A DNA stretch of 18,389 nucleotides from an uncultured Bacilli bacterium (GTDB taxonomy: Bacteria; Bacillota_I; Bacilli_A; RF39; UBA660). Under the pieces are notes generated by a model. The model was not told the DNA's origin. It saw nothing but the letters and a program-made list of their open reading frames with translations, and did not search any database. Position 1 is the stretch's first letter, and the number at the start of each line of letters is the position of its first letter. The position numbers were made by a program, and so were the translations under genes. Location: contig CALVRQ010000014.1 in NCBI GenBank assembly GCA_944358685.1, forward strand, positions 1 to 18,389, given 5' to 3'. Below, piece after piece: positions 6,249-13,850 of this stretch.

Positions 6249-7119
6249 GTCCTACACCAACTAACACAGTTCCAATTAATCCAGAAAAATTATAAACACC
6301 AGTATTAGGAACTTCTACAATTTCAGGAATTTCCTCATTCAAAACATCAACATAAGTACCCTTATCATAAGTAATTCTTAAAGCTGCTAACTTCTGAGAA
6401 TTACCCTTACTATAAACTAATAATGGTGAATTATCATAATACTTCCTTTTCAAACTTAACCTCTCACTTGGAACCAAATTATCATTCAAAGTAATAATTA
6501 ATTTATTATTTTCTTTAATAACTTTATGATATTTACTTTCTGATATTTCATATAAATCTAAAACATTATTCTCATCAACTAACGTAAGTGTATTACCAAT
6601 TTCACCTTTAATCTCCTTTTCACCAAAACTAGGAACCAAATCATGATTATTAATTAAATTTAAAATTTCTTCTTTTTCTTTATTAATATTAATAACATCT
6701 CCAGTCATATTTTCCCCTGTCGTCCAAGTAACTTCAATATCTGGCATAACTGCCTTCCATATCAGTTCCTGAGCCGCAATATAATAATAATTAGTTTGAT
6801 GTCCAGGATACTCATATCCATAATAACCAATTTTTTCAATATACTCTTTTAATTCATCAGAAAAATCAACCTTACTCCAATCTTTATAAATATCATAATA
6901 ATTATCTGTAATCTCTACACCAGGTTCGATACAATAAGCTATTCTATTACCCATTTGAAACATCGTAACCGTATTAGACTTTAACTTGCCATCAATCTTT
7001 TGATTATAAGCAATACCATGTAGTTTATTATAAGTAATTCTAACTTCCTCAGCTTGAACATTAAAATTAGGTGTTAAAGAAATAGATAAAAGTAATAAAA
7101 GTGTTAAAAATTTTTTCAT
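6226..7119 (-). CDS. Sortase-anchored surface protein with a thioester (TQXA-like) domain
   Basis: 297 residues from the ATG at 7119, chosen because AGAAGGGAGA lies just upstream and it gives a clean signal peptide (residues 1-23, cleavage near VQA); an earlier start 8 codons upstream lacks this. Residues 30-130 resemble the Gram-positive thioester domain: C63 in IAYCIEPG and Q117 in YYYIAAQELIW match the Cys and Gln that form an internal Cys-Gln thioester used to bind host ligands covalently. The C-terminus has the sorting signal VPNTG (270-274), a hydrophobic segment and a short tail, with V instead of L in LPxTG. The downstream sortase overlaps this gene by 23 nt. The long middle part (140-255) is not recognised; it may be a beta-sandwich stalk. 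Adhesin function is inferred from the family. Confidence 0.83.
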   Translation of the reverse strand: MKKFLTLLLLLSISLTPNFNVQAEEVRITYNKLHGIAYNQKIDGKLKSNTVTMFQMGNRIAYCIEPGVEITDNYYDIYKDWSKVDFSDELKEYIEKIGYYGYEYPGHQTNYYYIAAQELIWKAVMPDIEVTWTTGENMTGDVININKEKEEILNLINNHDLVPSFGEKEIKGEIGNTLTLVDENNVLDLYEISESKYHKVIKENNKLIITLNDNLVPSERLSLKRKYYDNSPLLVYSKGNSQKLAALRITYDKGTYVDVLNEEIPEIVEVPNTGVYNFSGLIGTVLVGVGLVLAKIY

Positions 7120-7190
7120 ATATCTCCCTTCTAAGCCCCTCATATATAAACATACGACATTTATTTTTTATTTCCTTCTAAAACTTAAAA

Positions 7191-7214
7191 AAACTTGGTA
7201 TTTTCACCAAGTTT
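7191..7214 (-). terminator. Strong rho-independent terminator after the L,D-transpeptidase gene
   Basis: On the minus strand AAACTTGGT (7206-7214) pairs perfectly with ACCAAGTTT (7191-7199) around a 6-nt loop, and continues into TTTT. The L,D-transpeptidase stop codon is inside the stem. It ends the five-gene run that starts at 12519 and insulates the surface-protein/sortase pair. Confidence 0.9.
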
Positions 7215-7815
7215 ACTTCTTTATTAATATTTTTGGACTTTTATTCCTATCTAAAAAATGCATTATAAATTTCATGTTTTCCCTTGATACTGCTACACAA
7301 CCACCAGTATAACCCTTTGTACCAAAACAATGCAAGAAAATGGCCGAACCCTTTTTATTTCCATGACCATTTTTATCAATTTGTCCATCATGGTTAAATT
7401 CAATAAACACAGCATATTCATACTGCATCTCATAATCTTTTAAATGCTCAGCCGAATCAAAATCCTTTTCATCTTCGCTAATAATATAATGATAACCAAA
7501 ATTAGAAATACTCTCGCCAATTCTAACCAAATAATTATAATGACAAGACTTATAATCATCAACCCAATAATCATTATCTTGAACTTTAAAATAAGGATAT
7601 TTTATATCTAGATTATGAATTCCAAAACCAACACCTAAATTATATAAACCTAAAGGGGTTTTATAATCACCTTCAAAAGCATCATCAGGCGAAGTAACCC
7701 CATTTCTACCTATCCAAACCTCATCTATTTCTTTGACTAATTTACCATCATCAAAAATTTTCATTGTATAAGGTTTTTCTTTAACATCTACCACTAACAA
7801 TTGTCCTTTATTCAT
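7213..7815 (-). CDS. L,D-transpeptidase catalytic-domain protein (YkuD fold, COG3786-like)
   Basis: 200 residues from the ATG at 7815, which has AGGAG 8 nt upstream; an earlier in-frame start at 7842 would overlap the upstream gene further. The C-terminal half holds the YkuD active-site region: GSAIFLHCF with H162, then GYTGGCVAVS with the nucleophilic C173. The residue before the GGC is Thr and the usual His of 'SHGC' is Gly, as in COG3786-type members. Such enzymes form or rearrange 3-3 cross-links in peptidoglycan. There is no signal peptide or membrane segment, which is odd for an enzyme acting on the wall. The start overlaps the YfhO stop by 8 nt, so they are translationally coupled; this argues for a shared envelope-related job. 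Terminator follows directly. Confidence 0.85.
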   Translation of the reverse strand: MNKGQLLVVDVKEKPYTMKIFDDGKLVKEIDEVWIGRNGVTSPDDAFEGDYKTPLGLYNLGVGFGIHNLDIKYPYFKVQDNDYWVDDYKSCHYNYLVRIGESISNFGYHYIISEDEKDFDSAEHLKDYEMQYEYAVFIEFNHDGQIDKNGHGNKKGSAIFLHCFGTKGYTGGCVAVSRENMKFIMHFLDRNKSPKILIKK

Positions 7816-10324
7816 TAACTTTACTCCTAACACATCTATCATATACTAATATTATAATAAATATACCAAAACTAATTAAACTAACTATTTTACCAAGTAA
7901 AGCATTAGGCGCTGCATACTCAATTTCAACATGGTGAGTACCTTTTTTTATCTCAAAGCCAATAAAAGCATTATTTACCTTTTCATACTCTACTTCTTTG
8001 CCATCAACTTTAATATTAAATCCTTTATCATACGGAATAGATAAATTAAAATATCCATCATTAGTAACCTCTATATTACCACTAATTTTATCACCAATAG
8101 CCTCATCTATTTCAAAACTATCAAAATCAGAAAAGCTATTAATAAAATCATTATAATCTAAACTATAAAGTTCAACTTTACTAATATAATGCGTACCTTT
8201 AGAAAAATCAATATCTAAATAGTCAAATTCATCATTACTAGATATCGTATAATCAAAAGTATAGTTACTATTAAAATATTTCCAACTCTTACAAGTAAGC
8301 TTATTTTTTACACCATTAACTGTAATAGTTGTATCACCTAATTTACAACTCTGAGGCTTTTCCACAGTAAATCTAAGTAAATAAATTTTCTGCTTAGAAT
8401 TTTCATCTAGTTTAACTCTTAAACTCTCACCTTCATCACTATCAACACTCACTTTATATCCATCTTTATAATCTTCTAGTTTAATATTTTTACTACCACT
8501 TAAATCAAAAGGTATTTCAGTAACTAAGCTATCATATTTATAATTACCAAAATCTGTAACAACATTACCTATTAAAGATAAAACATCATTTGGATAATCT
8601 AACTCGCCATAATCATCATTACTTATCACTCTATCAGTTGCATAACCTAAAGGCAAAGTATTTTCATTAATATAAACTGTATAATCATCATATTTTTTCC
8701 ACAGTTTATATCCAATTGGCGCACCTTTATCTGTCACTAAATACTTAACCCCCATATAAATTTCAAACAAATTATTATCAGTCTCACTAGTAATAAACAT
8801 ATTTCTAAAAGCTCTATTATTATTAAAATCATAGAAAAAATCACTATAAGCTGTATTGTAAGTTGATGAATAAAGTGTCACCAAATTCTCATTAATATGT
8901 TCAACATTATTAACCGTCTCATTAGAAGATTTTAAACTAATTGCCGTCCTATAAACACCATTATCACTTTCAGCAATATCAGTCATAATTTCCTCCAACT
9001 GAGGGTCATTTTGCTTTTTAAATTCAGAAATACTAATAAGACTATCATTAAGATTAACCCCTAAACAAACCAGTATACTACAAGCTGAAATAGGAATAAA
9101 TATAATCAATTTCTTCTTAAACTTTTTATATAAACCTAAAATAATTAAAATGAAAATACATTCCAAAGTAAAATATAATCGTAAACTATTCTCGTCTAAA
9201 TATATCCAAAGAATAGAAATAATCATCGTTAAAAAAACTACTTTAAAATTAATATTAAAATTCAAAATTTCCTTTAAGAAAAAGCCCGTAGCTAAAACAT
9301 ATAATGGTAAAAAAGGAATTAAAGCTTTACCATCTAAATATAAAGCTCCATTCAAAATATACACAAAAATTGGACAAACAATCATCAATGATAATACTAC
9401 TCCTAAAAATCTCTTTTCTTTCTTCATAAAAATCAAATAAATGATTGCTAGAAATGTAATTGCAAGTAACCCCACCGAATATGCCTTATAAAGCAAAAAA
9501 CTCAAATTAATATTAGGTGTTAAAGCTTCTAATAAAGAAACACCACCAAAACTCTCGCCTCTCCCATTCATAAGTGCATAAATTACAGGCAATAAAAGAA
9601 CTCCTGCCATTAAAACACCTAAAATAACAAGCAAAGCAAATTTAACACCTTTCAAAGTAAAATCTTTCAAATCAAATTTCTCATTATTTCTTAAATATTC
9701 ATAAACACCATATATCGTCAAACATAGTATTCCACCAACACTATAATAATAACTAGTCATTATCATTAAAAATATACTAATAACCATTAAACATTTATAA
9801 CCATTAGAAAAATATCTTCTAACTCCAATCAAACCTAAAAGTAAAAATGGCATATAATTTACAAACATAATATGTCTATGACTATGAAATAATAATGGTC
9901 CTGACATTCCAAATAAAAGTGTTAAAACAAAGCATAAACTATTCGAAAATTTAAACCCTTTTATCCATACATAAAATAAATAAATAGAAATAATACCAAG
10001 TAATATACTAATAAAAATTAAATAAAAATCCATTGGTATAAACGGAAACAAATAAGAAATTAATATAATAGGACTAAGCAACCCATAATAAGCAAAATAA
10101 AATATATTTTGGCCGCCACCTATGTTTAATGCAAAGTCAGGAAAAATATCATAAGTCTTATAAAAAAGCATTCTAAAATATTCAGGAAATGCAATATGTT
10201 GAAAACTCCAATCTATCTCAGAACCAAACACATACTCACCACGTGTAATAAAAAAAACAATCCCCAAATAAATTAAAATAACTATAAATATATTAAATTT
10301 ATCTTTTTTACTCAACTTTTCCAT
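7808..10324 (-). CDS. YfhO-family multi-pass membrane protein (GT-C-like glycosyltransferase)
   Basis: 838 residues. The first ~430 residues hold about a dozen membrane helices, beginning with FIVILIYLGIVFFI; GSEIDWSFQHIAFPEYF and FAYYGLLSPI are typical of the YfhO family. A large soluble extracytoplasmic region (about 440-810) contains beta-sandwich-like segments and a last helix (about 813-830) returns to the membrane. In Bacillus and Listeria, YfhO-type GT-C proteins transfer sugars from lipid carriers onto lipoteichoic acid. The target in this organism is unknown, but the gene sits between a PIG-L deacetylase-like gene (overlapping its start by 13 nt) and an L,D-transpeptidase gene (overlapping its end by 8 nt), which points to a cell-envelope polymer. 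Start: ATG with GGAG 8 nt upstream. Length is in the usual range for the family. Confidence 0.88.
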   Translation of the reverse strand: MEKLSKKDKFNIFIVILIYLGIVFFITRGEYVFGSEIDWSFQHIAFPEYFRMLFYKTYDIFPDFALNIGGGQNIFYFAYYGLLSPIILISYLFPFIPMDFYLIFISILLGIISIYLFYVWIKGFKFSNSLCFVLTLLFGMSGPLLFHSHRHIMFVNYMPFLLLGLIGVRRYFSNGYKCLMVISIFLMIMTSYYYSVGGILCLTIYGVYEYLRNNEKFDLKDFTLKGVKFALLVILGVLMAGVLLLPVIYALMNGRGESFGGVSLLEALTPNINLSFLLYKAYSVGLLAITFLAIIYLIFMKKEKRFLGVVLSLMIVCPIFVYILNGALYLDGKALIPFLPLYVLATGFFLKEILNFNINFKVVFLTMIISILWIYLDENSLRLYFTLECIFILIILGLYKKFKKKLIIFIPISACSILVCLGVNLNDSLISISEFKKQNDPQLEEIMTDIAESDNGVYRTAISLKSSNETVNNVEHINENLVTLYSSTYNTAYSDFFYDFNNNRAFRNMFITSETDNNLFEIYMGVKYLVTDKGAPIGYKLWKKYDDYTVYINENTLPLGYATDRVISNDDYGELDYPNDVLSLIGNVVTDFGNYKYDSLVTEIPFDLSGSKNIKLEDYKDGYKVSVDSDEGESLRVKLDENSKQKIYLLRFTVEKPQSCKLGDTTITVNGVKNKLTCKSWKYFNSNYTFDYTISSNDEFDYLDIDFSKGTHYISKVELYSLDYNDFINSFSDFDSFEIDEAIGDKISGNIEVTNDGYFNLSIPYDKGFNIKVDGKEVEYEKVNNAFIGFEIKKGTHHVEIEYAAPNALLGKIVSLISFGIFIIILVYDRCVRSKVNE

Positions 10325-10977
10325 TTATTTGCTCCAGTCCAATCTTCAAACGGTAACATATGTTTATAATCTTCATATATTCCATCATATTTTTTAACCA
10401 TATCTATTTTTTTTCTAATTAAATTACCATTTAAAGTAGTTTCTTTATCTAACTCATCAAGTTCTTTCTCACTATAATACTTTCCGAAATAATAAAGATT
10501 ACTAGCCCCCAATTCACTTAACATTTTATTTATCTGTTTGTGCTGATAATTGTTATACTCTCCATCTGGATTATGTGTAATCACCTCGCTCCAATTCTTA
10601 TAATGCAAAATATATTTTAACTGCTTTTTTATCTCTTTATAATTACGGTTTAAATAAAGCTTATCAGAATATCCCATCATTACACTATAATCTCCACTAT
10701 ATTGCACAGCTCTTAAAAAATCATCAGTTTTATTCTTATCATAACCACATGATACACACACCACTAAATAATTATCCGAAAGTAAATGAACTCCTCCCCA
10801 CACACTTTCATCGCCAGGATGAGAAACTATCATTAACTTATTGACATTACTTAAATTTATCTTTTCTAACTGCCCTTTAACCGGCATTAAATTAGATTTC
10901 TTAAAAAAAGCAACAACAATCAAAAACATTAAAATCAAAATAATTAAAACAATAATAACATTTTTAAATTTTTTCAT
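10312..10977 (-). CDS. Membrane-anchored PIG-L-family deacetylase-like protein with altered active site
   Basis: 221 residues. An N-terminal membrane helix (about 6-25) would put the domain outside the cell. Family hallmarks are visible: MIVSHPGDESVWGG (51-62), which corresponds to the PIG-L 'AHPDDE..GG' motif, and THNPDGEYNNYQH (134-146), with zinc ligands H53, D56 and H146 all conserved. The first Asp of HPDDE, the general base in characterised members such as MshB, is Gly55 here. Family members remove N-acetyl groups from GlcNAc-containing substrates. Either activity is lost or altered, or another residue substitutes; I cannot tell. It ends with TGA 13 nt inside the YfhO gene and starts 14 nt after the pseudouridine synthase gene, with GAGGGG as ribosome binding site. 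Pairing with a GT-C protein suggests deacetylation of an envelope glycan. Confidence 0.8.
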   Translation of the reverse strand: MKKFKNVIIVLIILILMFLIVVAFFKKSNLMPVKGQLEKINLSNVNKLMIVSHPGDESVWGGVHLLSDNYLVVCVSCGYDKNKTDDFLRAVQYSGDYSVMMGYSDKLYLNRNYKEIKKQLKYILHYKNWSEVITHNPDGEYNNYQHKQINKMLSELGASNLYYFGKYYSEKELDELDKETTLNGNLIRKKIDMVKKYDGIYEDYKHMLPFEDWTGANKWKS

Positions 10978-10991
10978 ATTTATCCCCTCAT

Positions 10992-11645
10992 TTAAAAACT
11001 TTTAAATAAAGTAAATGGATAACGCTCCGGTAGCGGTAATTCAAAACTCATAACCTCTTTAGTCACTGGATGCTTAAATTCTAATTTAGATGCAAATAAA
11101 GCAATTTGATCCTTAATCGCATTAGGATTATACTTTTGATCTCCATAAAGTGGTATTTTCCTAGAAGCAAATTGTACTCTAATTTGATGACTTCGTCCTG
11201 TTTTTAAACTAATTCGAACTAAAGACAAATTATTAATAAAACCAACCAAATTATAACTAAGCTCTGCTTCTTTACCATCAGCACTCACCTTAGTTATATT
11301 AGTCTTTTCATCTTTCTTTAGCTTATCAATAAAAGTACCACTATCACTAACTTTACCTTGGGTAACAGCCATATATATCTTCTTCATTTCATGTTTTTGT
11401 ATTTGCTTAGAAAGACGTTTAGCCGCCTTTGAAGTCTTTGCAAAAACCATCACTCCACCAACCGGTCTATCCAGTCTATGCACTAAACCCAAATATACAT
11501 CACCGGGCTTGTTATATTTTTCCTTCAAATATTTTTTAAGCATCGTAAGTAAATCTTCATCCCCACTTTTATCAGCTTGTACAGGAACATTAATTGGCTT
11601 TTCAACCACCAATAAATGATTATCTTCATAAATAATATTAATCAT
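10992..11645 (-). CDS. RluA-family pseudouridine synthase
   Basis: 217 residues from the ATG at 11645, which overlaps the end of the methyltransferase gene by 8 nt (ATGATTAA) and follows a GGGAGATGGGA stretch; the earlier in-frame ATG at 11672 lies inside that gene. The family signature HRLDRPVGGVMVFAKTS is at residues 56-72, with the catalytic D59; other blocks are IIYEDNHLLVVEKP at the N-terminus and LKTGRSHQIRVQF near the end. There is no S4 domain, so it resembles the short RluA/YhcT-like enzymes. It converts specific uridines in rRNA or tRNA to pseudouridine; the exact site cannot be told from sequence. Coupling to a methyltransferase of the rRNA type suggests rRNA modification. Confidence 0.93.
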   Translation of the reverse strand: MINIIYEDNHLLVVEKPINVPVQADKSGDEDLLTMLKKYLKEKYNKPGDVYLGLVHRLDRPVGGVMVFAKTSKAAKRLSKQIQKHEMKKIYMAVTQGKVSDSGTFIDKLKKDEKTNITKVSADGKEAELSYNLVGFINNLSLVRISLKTGRSHQIRVQFASRKIPLYGDQKYNPNAIKDQIALFASKLEFKHPVTKEVMSFELPLPERYPFTLFKSF

Positions 11646-12519
11646 TACTTTCCCATCTCCCATATATTCCACAAGGTAATATCATTTCATTTTTTGTAAT
11701 TGGAAGTCCAACCTCTCCTGAAGAAACCTTACCATTCGGATAAAGTGGTAACATCATTGTCTTAAGCATATTTGCAAGAACTATATTACTAATACCTGTC
11801 GTATAAGCATTAATAAGTAAAAACAAAGGCTCATCACTTAAAATTTTCAAACAAGCATCTAATAAAACAGCCATATTCTTCTCAAACTTCCATACTTCTT
11901 TATTAGGACCTCTCCCATAACTAGGTGGATCCATTACAATACCATCATATTTATGACCTCTTCTATATTCTCTTTCAACAAATTTTAAACAATCATCTAC
12001 AATAAATCTAATATTATGATTAGTTAAACCACACAAATCTCTATTCTCTTTAGCCCACACTGTCATACCTTTAGAAGCATCTACTTGAACAACATCAGCC
12101 CCAGCCTTACTACAAGCCATACTAGCTGCCCCAGTATAAGCAAATAAATTAAGTACCTTTACTTTCTTTCCTTTAGAAACAGCTTGCTCAATCTTATTCA
12201 TCATAAAATCCCAATTAGTAGCCTGTTCAGGAAATAAACCTGTATGCTTAAAATTAGTCGGAGTAACTTTAAAAGTTAAATCTTTATACTTAACTGTCCA
12301 AAACTCTGGCAATTTATTTTTAAATTCCCAATATCCACCACCCTTATTAGAGCGATGATAAAATCCATCTATTTTTTTCCAATCGCCACTAAATTCCATC
12401 TCCCACATAGCTTGTGGTTCAGGTCTTCTTAAAATAACATTCCCCCATCTTTCTAATTTCTCACCATTACCTGCATCTAAACATTCATAATCATTCCATT
12501 TATCACTAATTCTAAGCAT
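11638..12519 (-). CDS. Class I SAM-dependent methyltransferase (RlmI/RlmK-like, Methyltrans_SAM)
   Basis: 293 residues from the ATG at 12519, preceded by GGTGGTG; an in-frame TTG at 12534 overlaps that site and is unlikely. The Rossmann methyltransferase core spans about 125-290: VLNLFAYTGAASMACSKAGA (SAM-binding loop), VVQVDASKGM (acidic residue contacting SAM), and the catalytic-loop motif DPPSYGRGP near residue 200. This arrangement is characteristic of the RlmI/RlmK-type 23S rRNA methyltransferases, but the N-terminal PUA domain is replaced by a shorter region (LERWGNVILRRPEPQAMWEM) of unknown role. Substrate is not known. It is the first gene of a run of five overlapping genes through to the L,D-transpeptidase. 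Confidence 0.85.
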   Translation of the reverse strand: MLRISDKWNDYECLDAGNGEKLERWGNVILRRPEPQAMWEMEFSGDWKKIDGFYHRSNKGGGYWEFKNKLPEFWTVKYKDLTFKVTPTNFKHTGLFPEQATNWDFMMNKIEQAVSKGKKVKVLNLFAYTGAASMACSKAGADVVQVDASKGMTVWAKENRDLCGLTNHNIRFIVDDCLKFVEREYRRGHKYDGIVMDPPSYGRGPNKEVWKFEKNMAVLLDACLKILSDEPLFLLINAYTTGISNIVLANMLKTMMLPLYPNGKVSSGEVGLPITKNEMILPCGIYGRWESND

Positions 12520-12556
12520 TTTCACCACCACCAATATTCAATTACATTCACTAAAT

Positions 12557-12565
12557 AGTATACCA
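12557..12565 (-). promoter_or_regulatory. Extended -10 promoter of the methyltransferase operon
   Basis: On the minus strand TGGTATACT (TGn plus TATACT) lies 37 nt before the start at 12519. A convincing -35 box is not found at 17 bp. It probably starts the five-gene operon downstream of the candidate small RNA and its terminator. Confidence 0.5.
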
Positions 12566-12593
12566 TATTCTGACAATTTCTAAAAATTTCAAC

Positions 12594-12652
12594 ACAAAAA
12601 AAGTTGGAAAATTGAATTGGCATATACCAGCCCCTATTGTTTCCAACCTTAT
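12594..12652 (-). ncRNA. Candidate free-standing small RNA, about 55-60 nt
   Basis: A near-consensus promoter (TTGTTA, 17 bp, TATAAT at 12659-12687) is followed about 50 nt later by an 11-bp stem (AAGGTTGGAAA at 12640-12650 pairing with TTTCCAACTTT at 12600-12610, one G-U pair) and a run of T. The transcript would be about 55-60 nt, with a 29-nt apical loop that includes GGGGCTGGTATATGCC, and no open reading frame with a ribosome binding site. It lies between the rpsI terminator and the methyltransferase promoter, which has its own -10, so it looks independent. It could instead be a leader/attenuator of the methyltransferase operon, or just a second terminator. I do not recognise an RNA family. 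Confidence 0.5.
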
Positions 12653-12658
12653 ACTACA

Positions 12659-12687
12659 ATTATATGAATATATCCAAAATTTAACAA
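12659..12687 (-). promoter_or_regulatory. Strong promoter of the candidate small RNA
   Basis: On the minus strand TTGTTA (12682-12687), exactly 17 bp spacer, TATAAT (12659-12664). Transcription would start near 12652, just before the terminator-like hairpin. Confidence 0.7.
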
Positions 12688-12750
12688 TATCTAAAAGTAA
12701 AATAAATAATAACTTTACATAATATTTTACACCATTCTGACAAATTAGAA

Positions 12751-12771
12751 AAAAAACTCCATAAAGGAGTT
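12751..12771 (-). terminator. rplM-rpsI operon terminator
   Basis: On the minus strand AACTCC (12766-12771) pairs with GGAGTT (12755-12760) around a TTTAT loop, followed by a run of eight T. It starts 14 nt after the rpsI stop codon. Confidence 0.88.
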
Positions 12772-12784
12772 CTGATAAAATATA

Positions 12785-13198
12785 TTATCTCTTTGAGAAT
12801 TGTGGAGCCCTACGTGCACCTTTAAGTCCAGGTTTCTTTCTTTCTTTAACTCTAGGATCACGAGTAACAAATCCAGCTCTTTTTAAAGTTTTTCTATAAC
12901 TATCTTCTTTACCTTCATTTTCTTTATCATACTCAAGTAAAGCTCTAGTAATACCTAAACGAATAGCACCAGTTTGACCAGTAAATCCACCACCGTTTAC
13001 TTTAACTGTTATATCAAATGTATTTTCATTATTTGTAGCAACCAAAGGTTGCATTAAATCCATAATATTTGTTTCATAAGGGAAAAAATCTCTAACATCT
13101 CTACCATTTACAGTAATAGTTCCTTTTCCAGGTACCATTTGTACTCTAGCAACAGATGCTTTTCTACGACCAGTTCCGCAAAATTTTCTTTCAGCCAT
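12785..13198 (-). CDS. rpsI: 30S ribosomal protein S9 (uS9)
   Basis: 137 residues with the full uS9 pattern: [20 protein letters not shown] at the N-terminus, [18 protein letters not shown] in the middle, and a basic tail ending RRAPQFSKR, the C-terminal arm that reaches tRNA in the P site. A slightly long N-terminus and a charged insertion ([11 protein letters not shown]) account for the extra residues compared with the usual ~130. It follows rplM by 11 nt with an AGGAGG site, so both are translated from one mRNA controlled by the uL13 leader. Assignment is certain. Confidence 0.99.
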   Translation of the reverse strand: MAERKFCGTGRRKASVARVQMVPGKGTITVNGRDVRDFFPYETNIMDLMQPLVATNNENTFDITVKVNGGGFTGQTGAIRLGITRALLEYDKENEGKEDSYRKTLKRAGFVTRDPRVKERKKPGLKGARRAPQFSKR

Positions 13199-13209
13199 TT
13201 AAAAACCTC

Positions 13210-13641
13210 CTAATCCACTTTTAGCTCTACAGGTTGTTGAGCACTATGTGGATGATTTCCTTCTGCATATACAAATAATTTTTTATACATTTGTCTTCCT
13301 AATCTTCCTTTTGGAAGCATTCCTTTAACAGCTCTTTCAATCATTTCAACTGGATAATTCTCAATCATTTCTTTAGCTGTTCTCACACGTAATCCACCAG
13401 TATATCTACTGTGATTATAATACATCTTATCGTTTAATTTGTTACCTGTAAGTACTACCTTATTAGCATTTACAACAATAACATAATCGCCACCATCGAC
13501 ATGTGGAGTATAAGTAGGTTTATGTTTTCCTCTTAAAACATTTGCTACTTTAGTTGCTAAACGACCTAAAGTTTGTCCTTCAGCATCCACAACATACCAA
13601 TTTCTAGCGACATCTTCTTTTCTTTGCATGTATGTTTTCAT
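13210..13641 (-). CDS. rplM: 50S ribosomal protein L13 (uL13)
   Basis: 143 residues, the standard length. Diagnostic uL13 blocks are [52 protein letters not shown] and the C-terminal [19 protein letters not shown]. It binds 23S rRNA early in large-subunit assembly and, in Gram-positives, is thought to regulate its own operon through the leader RNA found just upstream at 13664-13699. It is the first gene of the rplM-rpsI operon with a GGAGAAAGGA ribosome binding site. The standard order rplM then rpsI downstream of truA is kept. Confidence 0.99.
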   Translation of the reverse strand: MKTYMQRKEDVARNWYVVDAEGQTLGRLATKVANVLRGKHKPTYTPHVDGGDYVIVVNANKVVLTGNKLNDKMYYNHSRYTGGLRVRTAKEMIENYPVEMIERAVKGMLPKGRLGRQMYKKLFVYAEGNHPHSAQQPVELKVD

Positions 13642-13663
13642 TTTTACTTTCCTTTCTCCTTTA

Positions 13664-13699
13664 CATTCGCAAGTTTTCCCAGGACTTACGTATGTGGGA
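13664..13699 (-). promoter_or_regulatory. uL13 leader RNA (L13_leader-like autoregulatory structure)
   Basis: In the 5' leader of rplM the minus strand forms a stem CGTAAG (13687-13692 region)/CTTGCG (13668-13673), extended by CAT/ATG across an A-A mismatch. Just upstream, TCCCA (13695-13699) is fully complementary to TGGGA (13677-13681) in the loop, so an H-type pseudoknot or an alternative helix can form. Position between the promoter and the rplM start matches the L13_leader RNA known in low-GC Gram-positives, presumed to bind uL13 for feedback control. Confidence 0.8.
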
Positions 13700-13720
13700 T
13701 AAATAAATGTACCAATATCA

Positions 13721-13748
13721 ATTATATCAAAAAACTAATAAAAGTCAA
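13721..13748 (-). promoter_or_regulatory. Strong sigma-A promoter of rplM-rpsI
   Basis: On the minus strand TTGACT (13743-13748), 16-bp spacer, TATAAT (13721-13726). Transcription would begin near 13714, about 73 nt before the rplM start, so the leader structure is transcribed. The remaining 13762-13850 is AT-rich with no gene or clear terminator for truA. Confidence 0.85.
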
Positions 13749-13850
13749 TAAAATTATATGATTTAAAAGGGTTTTTCATACATTTTATTGACCATTATTT
13801 AACAATTTTACAAATTATTGATAAATTTGCAAAAACATTACCTTTTTGTT

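Noticed and set aside
7120..7190. Six-codon leader peptide upstream of the surface protein
   Set aside because: An ATG with a distant AGAAGGA exists, but it has no regulatory codon content and no attenuator structure.
9150..9440. 96-codon plus-strand frame rich in Lys
   Set aside because: Antisense of the hydrophobic helices of the YfhO gene; Lys-rich frames are the expected mirror of Phe/Leu-rich coding.
13573..13761. 62-codon plus-strand frame over the rplM start and leader
   Set aside because: Covers the rplM promoter and leader RNA on the opposite strand and has no initiation signals.
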